DNA of 64,000 nucleotides. Origin: Citrifermentans bremense R1 (GTDB lineage: Bacteria; Desulfobacterota; Desulfuromonadia; Geobacterales; Geobacteraceae). Positions within the stretch are counted from its first letter, which is position 1. The number at the start of each line of letters is the position of its first letter. Below are positions 1 to 7,858 of this stretch, in pieces. Under the pieces are notes generated by a model. That model saw nothing but the letters and a program-made list of their open reading frames with translations, made no database searches and was not told the DNA's origin. Location of the stretch: assembly GCF_000426865.1 (NCBI RefSeq), contig NZ_AUGE01000001.1:310001-374000 (forward strand), read 5' to 3'. The translations under genes were made by a program, and so were the position numbers.

Positions 1-629
1 CCGATCTTGACGGAGAGGACGTGCTTTCGGGCCAGCTTGTCGAAATCGAGCGTGCAGGCGACCACGCCGTGGAACTCGCCGCGCGGACCGTAGATCCCTC
101 TAGCTACGATCAACTCCTTTACCCCGCGTTTCCGCCCCCCCGCCAACGGCATGAAGGGCGAGATGTACATCCGCCCCGGCTGCCGCTGATCCCGCACCCA
201 GCGGTAGTAGTCGCGCCAGGCATAGCTGCGCCCCAAGGTGAAATTGTCGTGCGGTTCTATGGCGACGGCGACCCCCTTGCTGTCGAAGACGACCAGGTCG
301 ATGACGGGGGTACCGAGCAGCGAGCCGTAGATCTTTTCCAGATGCACCTTGAGCCGTTGCGACTGTTCGCGGTCGACCTCTTTGCCGTCGAAGAGGCCGG
401 CGACCAGTTCGAGGTTGCGGCTGAAGGTGGCGAACATTTCGTCGAGGGAGTGCGCCGTGAGTTCGGCGACGAGGTACTGCTGGCGGTTGTACTGTTCGAA
501 GAAGCGGGCGCGCGCCTCGGCGCGGACCTCGTTGTTGGCGCGGCGGATGGTGATGAAGGCGCAGACGGTCAGGCCTACGATAAGCAAAAGGGCAAGCGGG
601 AGTTTGAATGTGCGGAAAAAGGCGGTCAT
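1..629 (-). CDS. Cache-domain membrane sensor, partial (C-terminus outside window)
   Basis: The first 209 residues of a protein that runs off the left edge. It starts with a short cytoplasmic tail and one membrane helix (about residues 8-27). An extracytoplasmic region follows that reads like a dCache sensor: long helix, then motifs such as DLVVFDSKGVAV, GRSYAWRDYYRW and MYISPFMP, typical of Cache domains in histidine kinases, diguanylate cyclases and chemoreceptors. The output domain is not visible, so its signalling class cannot be named. The ATG is preceded by a GGAAAGGGA ribosome-binding site. Membrane location and ligand sensing are inferred from the family. Confidence 0.75.
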   Translation of the reverse strand, partial: MTAFFRTFKLPLALLLIVGLTVCAFITIRRANNEVRAEARARFFEQYNRQQYLVAELTAHSLDEMFATFSRNLELVAGLFDGKEVDREQSQRLKVHLEKIYGSLLGTPVIDLVVFDSKGVAVAIEPHDNFTLGRSYAWRDYYRWVRDQRQPGRMYISPFMPLAGGRKRGVKELIVARGIYGPRGEFHGVVACTLDFDKLARKHVLSVKI

Positions 630-715
630 GTAACGATCCCTTTCCTGTTTGATCCGCGAGCCGATTGCATAGCTCCTCCCCCCAGCGGGGGGAGGCCGGG
701 AGGGGGGATGCCGCA

Positions 716-746
716 GGGGACTGGCTCCGTCAGGTGCCTGTCCCCC
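716..746. repeat. REP-like palindrome, family A copy 1
   Basis: Imperfect palindrome of the form GGGGACTGGCTCCG / AGGTGCCTGTCCCC. Six more copies occur in the window, in both orientations. Here it lies between the sensor gene and the 3' end of the TauE-type gene. Confidence 0.8.
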
Positions 747-876
747 TTCCCCCTGTCCCCCTGAGTTAGAGTGGCCGGGCTAATTTGGTATAGCGGTACC
801 ATATTACACCAATTTGGTCAAGCTCAATCATGCCTGCCCCTCCAGGGGCCGCGCCGCGACGATTATTTCCCGTTTT

Positions 877-1614
877 TTACACCAGCAGCATCTTGAGCCC
901 TGCCACCGTCAGCACCAACGAGAGCGCCTTTACGACCCTGCGCACAGGGAGGAAGCTGCTCCCCAGGAAGGAACCGACGCACCCTCCCAAGAGCGCCGCC
1001 ACCGCCAGAAGCGGCGCGAAACCGGGGACCAGCTGCAGGCTGCTCGCATGCCCCAGGAGCCCCGCACAGGAGTTGACCAGGATGAAGAGAGCCGCCACGC
1101 CGGAAACCTCCCGCGCCCGCCCCCAACGCAAAAGCATCAATAGCGGACTCAAGAAGATCCCCCCGCCCACCCCGGTGAGCCCGGAGAGCAGCCCCAGCAC
1201 GGCGCCCAAAAGGAGCGCTGCGGTAAGCGGCGGACGGCGCAGCGAGCCCACATCCGGTTCCTTGTGGACCAGGAGCCGGCACGCCGAGGCCAAGAGGACC
1301 ATCCCCACCAGGGGACGGTAAAGATGCTGCGGCAGGCTCAGGTACCCCCCCAGGAAGCTGAACGGGATCGAGGTGGCGGCGAAGGGCCAGAAGAGCCCCC
1401 AGGAGAAATGGCCGGCGCGCCGGAAGGAATAGGCGGCCACCGACGCCACCATTATGTTCAGCAGCAAGGCGGTGGGCTTGAAAACCTCCGGCACCACGCT
1501 GAAAAGCGCCAGCACAGCGATGTAACCGGAGGCGCCTCCGTGGCCGACGCAGGAGTAGAGGACGGCAACGGTCAGGATGGCACTGAAGAGAACGAGGTAG
1601 GTCTCAATATTCAT
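877..1614 (-). CDS. TauE/SafE-family membrane permease
   Basis: 245-residue polytopic membrane protein with about seven to eight helices and the glycine-rich family motifs GHGGASGYIA near the N-terminus and GLTGVGGGIFLSP near residue 150. TauE/SafE proteins move sulfur-containing or other small anions across the inner membrane; the substrate cannot be read from sequence. Its start overlaps the stop of mocA by four bases (ATGA), so it is the last gene of the molybdenum hydroxylase/maturation unit. That suggests a role in supplying or clearing an anion for cofactor maturation, which is inference only. Confidence 0.8.
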   Translation of the reverse strand: MNIETYLVLFSAILTVAVLYSCVGHGGASGYIAVLALFSVVPEVFKPTALLLNIMVASVAAYSFRRAGHFSWGLFWPFAATSIPFSFLGGYLSLPQHLYRPLVGMVLLASACRLLVHKEPDVGSLRRPPLTAALLLGAVLGLLSGLTGVGGGIFLSPLLMLLRWGRAREVSGVAALFILVNSCAGLLGHASSLQLVPGFAPLLAVAALLGGCVGSFLGSSFLPVRRVVKALSLVLTVAGLKMLLV

Positions 1615-2264
1615 GACGGGATCCTTTCTCTGCTGCTGCTGTTGATGATTGCCTGGGCGCCCGCCTCGCCGGCCGCTTCTGTTTCAAGCAGCCGGCGGTA
1701 ATCGGCGGCGGTGTCTATATCAAAGTGTATGGCTGCGTCTTCTACCGGGACCTGCAACAGGCGCCCCTGATACTGCTGGAAGAGCGGCCTCGCGCCGCAG
1801 TCCGCGTCGAGCCTCTCGATGGCGGGGAAGGTCTCGCGGTCGAAGAGCACCGGGTTGCCGCGCTTACCACGGTACATGGGCATCACGATCGGCGCCGGAG
1901 AGGCTTGGTAGGAGCGGACCAAGGTGTCTATCAGCGCCGGAGTGATCAGCGGCTGATCCCCCAGGAGAAACAGGGCGGCGTCGGTTTCAGCCCCCAGGAG
2001 CCGCAGCCCGCAGCTGAGGGAGGAGCTTTGCCCCTGCCGGTATTCCGGATTCAGCGCCAGTTCCACGCTGCGACCCTGCAAAAGGGGGACCATCCGCTCC
2101 GCCTGGTGCCCCACGACCACCACGACCCGATGCAGCGACGAGGCCAACGCGCTCTCCACCACCCATTCCAGGATGCTCTTCCCCCTGAAAGGCAGGAGTT
2201 GCTTGGTTCTACCCATGCGGCGCCCTTCCCCAGCGGCGAGGATTATTCCGGCGACCCGTTTCAT
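1611..2264 (-). CDS. mocA: MocA-type molybdenum cofactor cytidylyltransferase
   Basis: 217-residue nucleotidyltransferase. The N-terminus has the family signature ILAAGEGRRMG followed by KQLLPF, and FLLGDQP (about residue 100) is the metal/nucleotide-binding segment. MocA enzymes convert Mo-molybdopterin and CTP to the dinucleotide cofactor used by xanthine-dehydrogenase-family enzymes, which fits the hydroxylase encoded upstream in the same unit. The start at MKRVAGII was chosen because it overlaps the yqeC stop by four bases; an in-frame extension upstream has no support. Confidence 0.88.
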   Translation of the reverse strand: MKRVAGIILAAGEGRRMGRTKQLLPFRGKSILEWVVESALASSLHRVVVVVGHQAERMVPLLQGRSVELALNPEYRQGQSSSLSCGLRLLGAETDAALFLLGDQPLITPALIDTLVRSYQASPAPIVMPMYRGKRGNPVLFDRETFPAIERLDADCGARPLFQQYQGRLLQVPVEDAAIHFDIDTAADYRRLLETEAAGEAGAQAIINSSSRERIPS

Positions 2265-3076
2265 GGCGCCTCCAGGGGATAGTGGGCGTGCAGGGTAACA
2301 CCGTTCAAGGCCTGCCCCACGAGGAGCGCTTCGGCAACGCAAGATGCCTCATTTTTCACCACCGCCGCGACTTCCGCGGCACACGCCAGGCGCTGCGGGG
2401 TGTCCGCCTTGTTCAGGAAGAGGAAACGCCGGGCGCCGGGCGGAGTGCCGGTAAAGAGGCCGCGGGGATGGACGATGAGGCGGGTCATGGCGGCAGCATC
2501 GATGGTATCGCCGATGGCCAGCCCCATGAGGGGAGCGGCTAGTTCGTGGCGGAATACCCACTCCTCGGTAAGCGGCTGCCCCAGTACCTCCAACCCGGCC
2601 ACCGCCACGACCACCGTGCTGCAGGAGGGGATTACCGGTTCGTGAGGGGCGTGCGCCTTTAGCGGGCGCCGGGCCGAGCCGTCGGCCTCGACGAGGATCC
2701 AGTCGAACTGGCCGCAACGCTCGAAGAAGGCAATCGCTTCCGGCGCGAACCCGATCAGCTTCCCCGAGGGGACTGGCTCCGCAAGGTGCCTGTCCCCCTT
2801 CTCCGGGTCGCGCCGCGACACCGCGGTGACCGGTTCGTTGCCGTAGCGCAAGGAGACCCGCCACGCGATGACCTCCGGGTCCGCATCAACCAGCACCTTG
2901 CCACACTGCCTGGCAGTGGGGGGGAGGATCTTGGTAGTGGTGGTGACCAGCACCCTTTTCCCAGCCTCAGACAGAACGCGGGCCAGATGAAACATGAGGC
3001 TCGTCTTCCCCCCCGCCCCGGTGAGGCTCAACACCCCGCCCGGTGCGGAGCAGACTATCTCTTCTATCCCTTGCAT
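2261..3076 (-). CDS. yqeC: YqeC-like molybdenum hydroxylase maturation protein
   Basis: 271-residue protein with a P-loop-like GAGGKTS near residue 20 and VTTTTKI near residue 44, followed by ILVEADGSARRPLKAH, the pattern of the YqeC family. YqeC is associated with selenium-dependent molybdenum hydroxylases; the precise chemistry is not settled. The ATG has AAAGGAG five bases upstream. Residues about 91-106 (DPEKGDRHLAEPVPSGK) are encoded by a REP-like palindrome that sits in frame inside the gene, so this segment is probably an inserted surface loop. It overlaps mocA by four bases. Confidence 0.85.
   Translation of the reverse strand: MQGIEEIVCSAPGGVLSLTGAGGKTSLMFHLARVLSEAGKRVLVTTTTKILPPTARQCGKVLVDADPEVIAWRVSLRYGNEPVTAVSRRDPEKGDRHLAEPVPSGKLIGFAPEAIAFFERCGQFDWILVEADGSARRPLKAHAPHEPVIPSCSTVVVAVAGLEVLGQPLTEEWVFRHELAAPLMGLAIGDTIDAAAMTRLIVHPRGLFTGTPPGARRFLFLNKADTPQRLACAAEVAAVVKNEASCVAEALLVGQALNGVTLHAHYPLEAP
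2768..2798. repeat. REP-like palindrome, family A copy 2 (inside yqeC)
   Basis: Same palindrome as at 716-746, here read in frame as part of yqeC and adding about ten residues (GDRHLAEPVP). Confidence 0.85.
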
Positions 3077-3153
3077 GCCTACTCCTTTACCTATGCCCGT
3101 TGCTGCCAGAAACTCCCTTGCACGCAAGATATCTGGTCGAAAACAACGTGAGG

Positions 3154-3190
3154 CAAATCCCCCCTGCCCCCCTTCGCAAAGGGGGGAACG
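3154..3190. repeat. Repeat family C (AAATCCCCCC...CGCAAAGGGGGG)
   Basis: Short dyad-symmetric sequence in which a CCCCCTTCGC arm faces an AAAGGGGGG arm. Similar copies occur near 8790-8880, 10507-10594 and 32264-32286. Intergenic, immediately next to a family B element. Confidence 0.7.
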
Positions 3191-3195
3191 TTATC

Positions 3196-3310
3196 TCGTT
3201 CCCAAGGTCCACCTTGGGAACGCAAGGCCCGTCCGAAGCTCCAGCCTCCCAGGATGCAAAGCTGGAGCTTTGCACCGCATTGGGTCCCCAAGCTGGAGCT
3301 TGGGAACCAG
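3196..3310. repeat. Repeat family B, long copy 1
   Basis: About 115 bp made of nested palindromes: TTCCCAAGGTCCACCTTGGGAA at one end, GCAAAGCTGGAGCTTTGC in the middle and CCAAGCTGGAGCTTGG at the other end. A second nearly full copy lies inverted at 26479-26594 and a solitary end at 31173-31199. It has no coding capacity and looks like a non-autonomous, MITE-like element. Confidence 0.75.
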
Positions 3311-3329
3311 GGGGAGAATGATGAGCCCG

Positions 3330-4157
3330 CTACCGGTTGTAGCAGCCAAGCAGCGCCTCCAGGACCGCGCCCCCCAGCGCCCTCGCCTTCTCGGAGACGG
3401 TGGCGCAGTATTCCTTCTTAGAACGCGGGTCGACGTCCCCGATCTTGAGCCCCGACTTAACCAAAGCGCCGGGCCTGATCACCCCGCGCAAGACACCGTC
3501 GATGGCCGCCCGGACCTCGACCTCGCCGACCCGCCCGACCGGCTCTCCCGCGACTACCAGATCCCCTATCGCCCGGTCGCTCTCGAAACGCCCTGCAACC
3601 GGCGCGCGCAGGACCCGCTCGCTGGTGTAGCCCGCGATGTCACCGGGGATGCCGGTATTGGGCTCCGCGGGGCCGGTTCCGATCACCCTCCCCAGGTCGT
3701 GGCCGCGGTTGGTCTCGACCACCAGGTGGCAGTCGACTCCGGCGGTAAAGCCGGGCCCCAAGCCGATCACCAGGGGTGCGTCACTAACAGAGGTCCCCAG
3801 GTTCCGCTTGGCGAGCGTCGCGTCCACGAAAAGGTCCGGCTGCAGCTGCGTAAGGCTCGCAGCCTCCGGGTCGACGAGGACCGCGATGCACCCGGCGCTC
3901 CAGATCCCCGCCACCTCCTCCACCCGGTCGACCCTCACCGCCGTCACCCCTTCCACCGTCATCTCCCCCTCGTGCACCGCCTCGCAAAAAGAGACCAGCC
4001 GGCGCACCGCGAGGGGGGATGCTGTCTCCAGCATGAGGATGCGGCGGAAGTTGGCCCGATAGAGCCGGCAGGCGATGCCGCTTGCCTGCTCCCCCGCACC
4101 GCGGATCACCACCACCCGCTCCGACAGCGGCCTCTCCTTTACGCTATTCGCGGCCAT
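3330..4157 (-). CDS. yqeB: YqeB-type selenium-dependent molybdenum hydroxylase accessory protein
   Basis: 275-residue protein with VVVIRGAGEQASGIACRLY at the N-terminus (Rossmann-like) and GLGPGFTAG, GRVIGTGPAEPNTGIPG and AGYTSERVLRAP downstream, the pattern of the YqeB/EF2563 family. Genes of this family are markers of selenium-dependent molybdenum hydroxylases. The chosen ATG (MAANSVKE) lies inside the end of xdhC, so the two overlap by 14 bases. A longer form would need a TTG start. No strong ribosome-binding site is visible, which suggests translational coupling. Confidence 0.83.
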   Translation of the reverse strand: MAANSVKERPLSERVVVIRGAGEQASGIACRLYRANFRRILMLETASPLAVRRLVSFCEAVHEGEMTVEGVTAVRVDRVEEVAGIWSAGCIAVLVDPEAASLTQLQPDLFVDATLAKRNLGTSVSDAPLVIGLGPGFTAGVDCHLVVETNRGHDLGRVIGTGPAEPNTGIPGDIAGYTSERVLRAPVAGRFESDRAIGDLVVAGEPVGRVGEVEVRAAIDGVLRGVIRPGALVKSGLKIGDVDPRSKKEYCATVSEKARALGGAVLEALLGCYNR

Positions 4158-4905
4158 GTCTGGTAGCGAAAAGCTGGCTGGCAATGCTCACCGCGATCTC
4201 CCGCGGGGAGTTGCCGCCGTTGTCGTGCCCCACCGGGCAGCGCACCCGGGAGAGGTCGTGCCCCAGGCCATCCAGGTTCTGCTGGATCTTGGCCCACTTG
4301 GACTTGCTCCCCACCATGCCGATGAAGCGCGCCGGCTTCGGCAGCACCTCGGCCAGCACCTGCTGGTCGACCGCCCCGTTGTAGGTAAGGATGGTCGCGT
4401 AGGTCCTCTCCTCGCACCAGTTGGCCTGCCGGATGAAGTCGCTGTAGTGGACCTGGTGCCGGATCACGCCGGCGGGGAGCGCCGGCGAGTTGATCCACTC
4501 GCTTCTTTCGTCGACGAGGTGGACCCGGAACTGGGTACCGTCCAGCACCTGGCACAGCGACTGGGCGATGTGCCCCGCGCCGAAGAGGTACAGGCGCGGG
4601 TTGTCGTTCACCAGTTCCAGGTAGAGCTCCATGGTCCCGCCGCAGGCGGGGAACTCGCCCCGCTGCTCCAAGGGGACGGTGGAGGTGGCCCCCTGCATCA
4701 GCTCGAAGCACTTCCTGGCGTCCTCCAGGGCGAAGTGCTCCGGCACCCCGCCCCCGACGGTGCCGAAGAAGGTCCCGTCGGGGAGGACGATCATCTTCGC
4801 CCCCTTCTTGCCGGGGGTCGATCCCGTGTTCTTGGTCACCGTGACCAGCACCGCCAGCTGGTCGCGGCGCCTCAACTCCTCAAGTTTTCCTACCCAGTCC
4901 CACAT
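4144..4905 (-). CDS. xdhC: XdhC/CoxI-family molybdenum enzyme maturation factor
   Basis: 253 residues. The N-terminal XdhC/CoxI domain shows TGSTPGKKGAKMIV and GTVGGGVPEHFAL; the C-terminal Rossmann domain shows LYLFGAGHIAQSL (about residue 125) and GMVGSKSKW (about residue 205). XdhC proteins bind the molybdenum cofactor, promote its sulfuration and insert it into xanthine-dehydrogenase-family apoenzymes in the cytoplasm. AAGGAGG lies just upstream of the ATG at MWDWVGK. Upstream in-frame codons read through a REP palindrome and the end of the neighbouring gene, so the longer start was rejected. Confidence 0.88.
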   Translation of the reverse strand: MWDWVGKLEELRRRDQLAVLVTVTKNTGSTPGKKGAKMIVLPDGTFFGTVGGGVPEHFALEDARKCFELMQGATSTVPLEQRGEFPACGGTMELYLELVNDNPRLYLFGAGHIAQSLCQVLDGTQFRVHLVDERSEWINSPALPAGVIRHQVHYSDFIRQANWCEERTYATILTYNGAVDQQVLAEVLPKPARFIGMVGSKSKWAKIQQNLDGLGHDLSRVRCPVGHDNGGNSPREIAVSIASQLFATRHGRE

Positions 4906-4918
4906 AAGGCCTCCTTCT

Positions 4919-7318
4919 TCAGCTCGGGTTTGCGTAAACGGGCTCCTCACTCTCAAGGGGGACAGTCTCAAGGGGGACAGGCACCTGCGGAGCCAGTCCC
5001 CTTTGGGCGTCTTCCCGCTTGGCAATCTCCTCACGCTCGCGCTTTTCCTTCAGGGCGCGCCACACCTTCTCGTAGCTGAGCGGCAGCGAATTCACCCGCA
5101 CCCCCATGGCGTCGAAGATGGCGTTGGAGAACATCCCCAAGGTCGGGTTGGTTGCCCCTTCCCCCACCTCCTTCACCCCCCAGGGACCGCTCGGCTCGTA
5201 GCTGTCCACCACTTCGGAGGTGATGGGGGGCATGTCCACGGCGGTCAAGAGACGGTAGTTGGCGAGTTCGGCGTTCTTGATCCTCCCCTTGTCGTCGAAG
5301 AGAACCTCTTCCCAGACCGCCTCCCCCATACCCATGTAGAGGGCGCCGTGCACCTGGCCGTGCAAAAGGCGCGGGTTGATCACCTTGCCGCAGTCGTGCA
5401 CGTCCCAGATACCGACTACGGTGATCTCTCCGGTCTCCTCGTCGATGGCCACCTCCCCCACCTGGGCGCCGAAGCTGTATGCGGGTGAAGTGCCGACGGC
5501 CGCTCCCTTGAAGCTCCCGCCGAGTTTGGGCGGGGTGTAGGAGCCGCGCCCCAGAAGCGGTCCGCGTAGCACGAAGTGCTTCCTGGCCACCTCCTCGAAG
5601 CTGAGGCTCTTCACGTTGCGGGACTTGGAGAAGATCTGCCCGTCGTCGCACTCCAGATCGTCCGCCGGAAGCCCCAGCATGACCGAGGCCATCTCCAGGA
5701 TCTGGCGCTTCACTTCCTCGCCCGCCTGCTTCACCGCGGCTCCCGACATGTAGGTCTGGCGGCTCGCGTAGGCGCCGAAGTCGAGCGGGGTGATCTCGGT
5801 GTCGGCGGCGACGATCTTCATCTGCTCGTAGCGGTAACCCATCGCCTCGGCCGCCATCTGGCAGAGCACCGTGTCCGACCCCTGCCCTATGTCCACCGAG
5901 CCGGTGTAGAGGGTGGCGGCGGTGCCGTCCTCGCAGACCTTGATGAAGGCGGCGGCGTGCGGCAGGTCGGTGCGGTAGATGGGGTACCCCGCGCCGGTGA
6001 CGAAGCTCCCGGTGGCGACGCCGATCCCCCTCCCCAGCGGGAGGTTTTTCTTCTTCTCGTCCCAGTCCGACATCACCCGCACCCGCTCCAGGCACTCCTT
6101 GATCTTGCAGGAGTTGACCCGGAAGTCGTTGGGGGTGACCGTGTTCGGGCGCCGGGCGTTGATGATCCTGATGTCCATCGGGTCGATCCCCAGATCCGCC
6201 GCCACGTTATCCAGGTGGCTCTCGAAGGCGTACTTGGGCTGCGGCGCCCCATGGCCGCGCTGGGCGCCGCAGGCGGGGAGGTTGGTGTAGACCCGGAACA
6301 TGTCGAACTGGTAGTTGTCGAACTCGTAGGTGAGCGGCAGGAGCGCCCCGGCGTAGTAGGCGCTGGCGATGCCGAGGCTAGTGTAGGCGCCGCCGTCCAT
6401 GAGGAAGTTGGCCTTTGCCGCGAGGATCTTGCCGTTTTTGTCCACGCCGGTGGTGATCTCCATGTACTGGGCGTGCCGGCCGCGGTTGTGGGCGAACATC
6501 TCGGCGCGGTCGTAGAAGGTCCGCACCGGCCGGCCGGTCAGCTTCGCCAGCACGGCGCCTGCGAACTCGAGCCCCGTCGGCTCCAGCTTGCCGCCGAAAC
6601 CGCCGCCTAAGTAGGGCTTGATGATGCGCACATCCCCCATGGGCATGTCGAACTCGCGGGCGATGTAGTGCTGAAAGTAGTGCGGCGACTGGGTGCTGGA
6701 GTAGATGGTGAGCTTCTCGGCGTCCCACATGGAGATGGCGGAGTGCGGCTCGATGGGGGACTGGTAGGTCCTCTGCCCCACGAAGGTGTCCGTGCGCACG
6801 TGGTGCGCCTCGGCGAGCGCCTTCTCCACGTCCCCGAACTCCTGGTGGATCTCGGTGTTGATGTTCCGCGCGTACTCCTCGTGCACCTGCGGCTGCCCCT
6901 CGTCCATGGCGTGCAGGAAGTCGAGCGCGGCGGGGAGCACCTCGTACTCCACCTTGATCAGCTTAAGCGCCTTGTAGCAGGTGTCCTCGTCCAGGCAGGC
7001 GACGGCCGCCACCTTGTCCCCCACGAAGCGGACCTTGTCGCTGCAGAAGATGCTCTCGTCCCAGCGGGCCGGGCTCAGGCCGTACTTCAAGGTCGGCACG
7101 TCCTTGTGGGTGATCACCGCCTTCACCCCGGGAAGACGCTCCGCCTCGGAGGTGTCGATGGAGAGGATCCGGGCGTGGGCGTGGGGGCTCGTCAGGATCT
7201 TGCCGTAAAGCATGTTGGGGAACTTCAGGTCCCCGGTGTACTTGGCCGCCCCGGTAACCTTTTCCGGCCCGTCGATGCGGGGAACGCTGCGGCCTATTAC
7301 GCTGTGGTTGTCGCTCAT
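4919..7318 (-). CDS. Xanthine dehydrogenase-family hydroxylase, molybdopterin-binding large subunit
   Basis: 799 residues, the usual length of the family. It starts with GRSVPRIDGPEKVTGAAKYTGD, then has the molybdopterin motifs PYLGGGFGGK (about residue 240), GAQRGHGAPQ (about 355), DIGQGSDT and, near the C-terminus, GVKEVGEGA containing the catalytic glutamate. With the adjacent FAD and 2Fe-2S subunits it forms a cytoplasmic molybdenum hydroxylase. The substrate is unknown: 4-hydroxybenzoyl-CoA reductase, aldehyde oxidase and N-heterocycle hydroxylases share this fold. The last 25 or so residues are low-complexity (VPLETVPLE) because a REP palindrome forms the 3' end. Confidence 0.88.
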   Translation of the reverse strand: MSDNHSVIGRSVPRIDGPEKVTGAAKYTGDLKFPNMLYGKILTSPHAHARILSIDTSEAERLPGVKAVITHKDVPTLKYGLSPARWDESIFCSDKVRFVGDKVAAVACLDEDTCYKALKLIKVEYEVLPAALDFLHAMDEGQPQVHEEYARNINTEIHQEFGDVEKALAEAHHVRTDTFVGQRTYQSPIEPHSAISMWDAEKLTIYSSTQSPHYFQHYIAREFDMPMGDVRIIKPYLGGGFGGKLEPTGLEFAGAVLAKLTGRPVRTFYDRAEMFAHNRGRHAQYMEITTGVDKNGKILAAKANFLMDGGAYTSLGIASAYYAGALLPLTYEFDNYQFDMFRVYTNLPACGAQRGHGAPQPKYAFESHLDNVAADLGIDPMDIRIINARRPNTVTPNDFRVNSCKIKECLERVRVMSDWDEKKKNLPLGRGIGVATGSFVTGAGYPIYRTDLPHAAAFIKVCEDGTAATLYTGSVDIGQGSDTVLCQMAAEAMGYRYEQMKIVAADTEITPLDFGAYASRQTYMSGAAVKQAGEEVKRQILEMASVMLGLPADDLECDDGQIFSKSRNVKSLSFEEVARKHFVLRGPLLGRGSYTPPKLGGSFKGAAVGTSPAYSFGAQVGEVAIDEETGEITVVGIWDVHDCGKVINPRLLHGQVHGALYMGMGEAVWEEVLFDDKGRIKNAELANYRLLTAVDMPPITSEVVDSYEPSGPWGVKEVGEGATNPTLGMFSNAIFDAMGVRVNSLPLSYEKVWRALKEKREREEIAKREDAQRGLAPQVPVPLETVPLESEEPVYANPS
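4972..5001. repeat. REP-like palindrome, family A copy 3 (inside gene 3' end)
   Basis: Inverted copy of the family A palindrome, read in frame near the C-terminus of the molybdopterin subunit. A partial duplication, GGGGGACAGTCTCAA, lies next to it. Confidence 0.8.
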
Positions 7319-7328
7319 CTCTTTCTCC

Positions 7329-7844
7329 TTAGTGGTCGTCCGGCGTTACCCGCCCCTGGGCGGTGGCCAAGACGGCCTCCACGATGTGAACGTACCCGGT
7401 GCAGCGGCAGAGGTTGCCGCTGATCGCCTCGCGCACCTCCTGCTCGTTGGGGTGCGGGTTCCTGGTCAAAAGCGCCTTCGCCGAGAGTACCATCCCCGGG
7501 GTGCAGTAGCCGCACTGCACGGCGGCGTGGTTGATCATCGACTGCTGGATCGCGTCGAGCCTGCCGTTTTCCATCACCCCCTCGATGGTGGTGATCTGGC
7601 GCCCATCCGCCTCGACCGCCAGCACCAGACAGGAGTCGACCGGTTTGCCGTCCAAAAGGACGGTGCAGGAGCCGCAGTCCCCCAGCTCGCACCCCTTCTT
7701 GGTGCCGGTGAGGTCGAGCTGGTCGCGCAGCACGTTGGTCAATATCGCGTTTCCCTTCACCAGAATGGTGTGGGCGTCGCCGTTGACGTTGAGGGTGATC
7801 AGGTAGCGCTTCACCCCGTCCTTGTCGGTAATTGCCTGAGCCAT
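7329..7844 (-). CDS. Xanthine dehydrogenase-family hydroxylase, [2Fe-2S] subunit
   Basis: 171 residues with two ferredoxin domains. The plant-type cluster motif is CELGDCGSC plus a later cysteine in PVDSC (about residues 50-73). The helical second-cluster motif is CGYC and NLCRCTGY (about residues 111-152). It passes electrons from the molybdenum centre to the FAD subunit. AAAGGAGG precedes the start and the gene lies 10 bases upstream of the large subunit. Confidence 0.92.
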   Translation of the reverse strand: MAQAITDKDGVKRYLITLNVNGDAHTILVKGNAILTNVLRDQLDLTGTKKGCELGDCGSCTVLLDGKPVDSCLVLAVEADGRQITTIEGVMENGRLDAIQQSMINHAAVQCGYCTPGMVLSAKALLTRNPHPNEQEVREAISGNLCRCTGYVHIVEAVLATAQGRVTPDDH

Positions 7845-7858
7845 TTATCCCCTCCTTT

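Noticed and set aside
4144-5034. Longer start for xdhC
   Set aside because: The extra 43 residues are encoded by a REP palindrome and the end of the upstream gene, while a good ribosome-binding site precedes the internal ATG.
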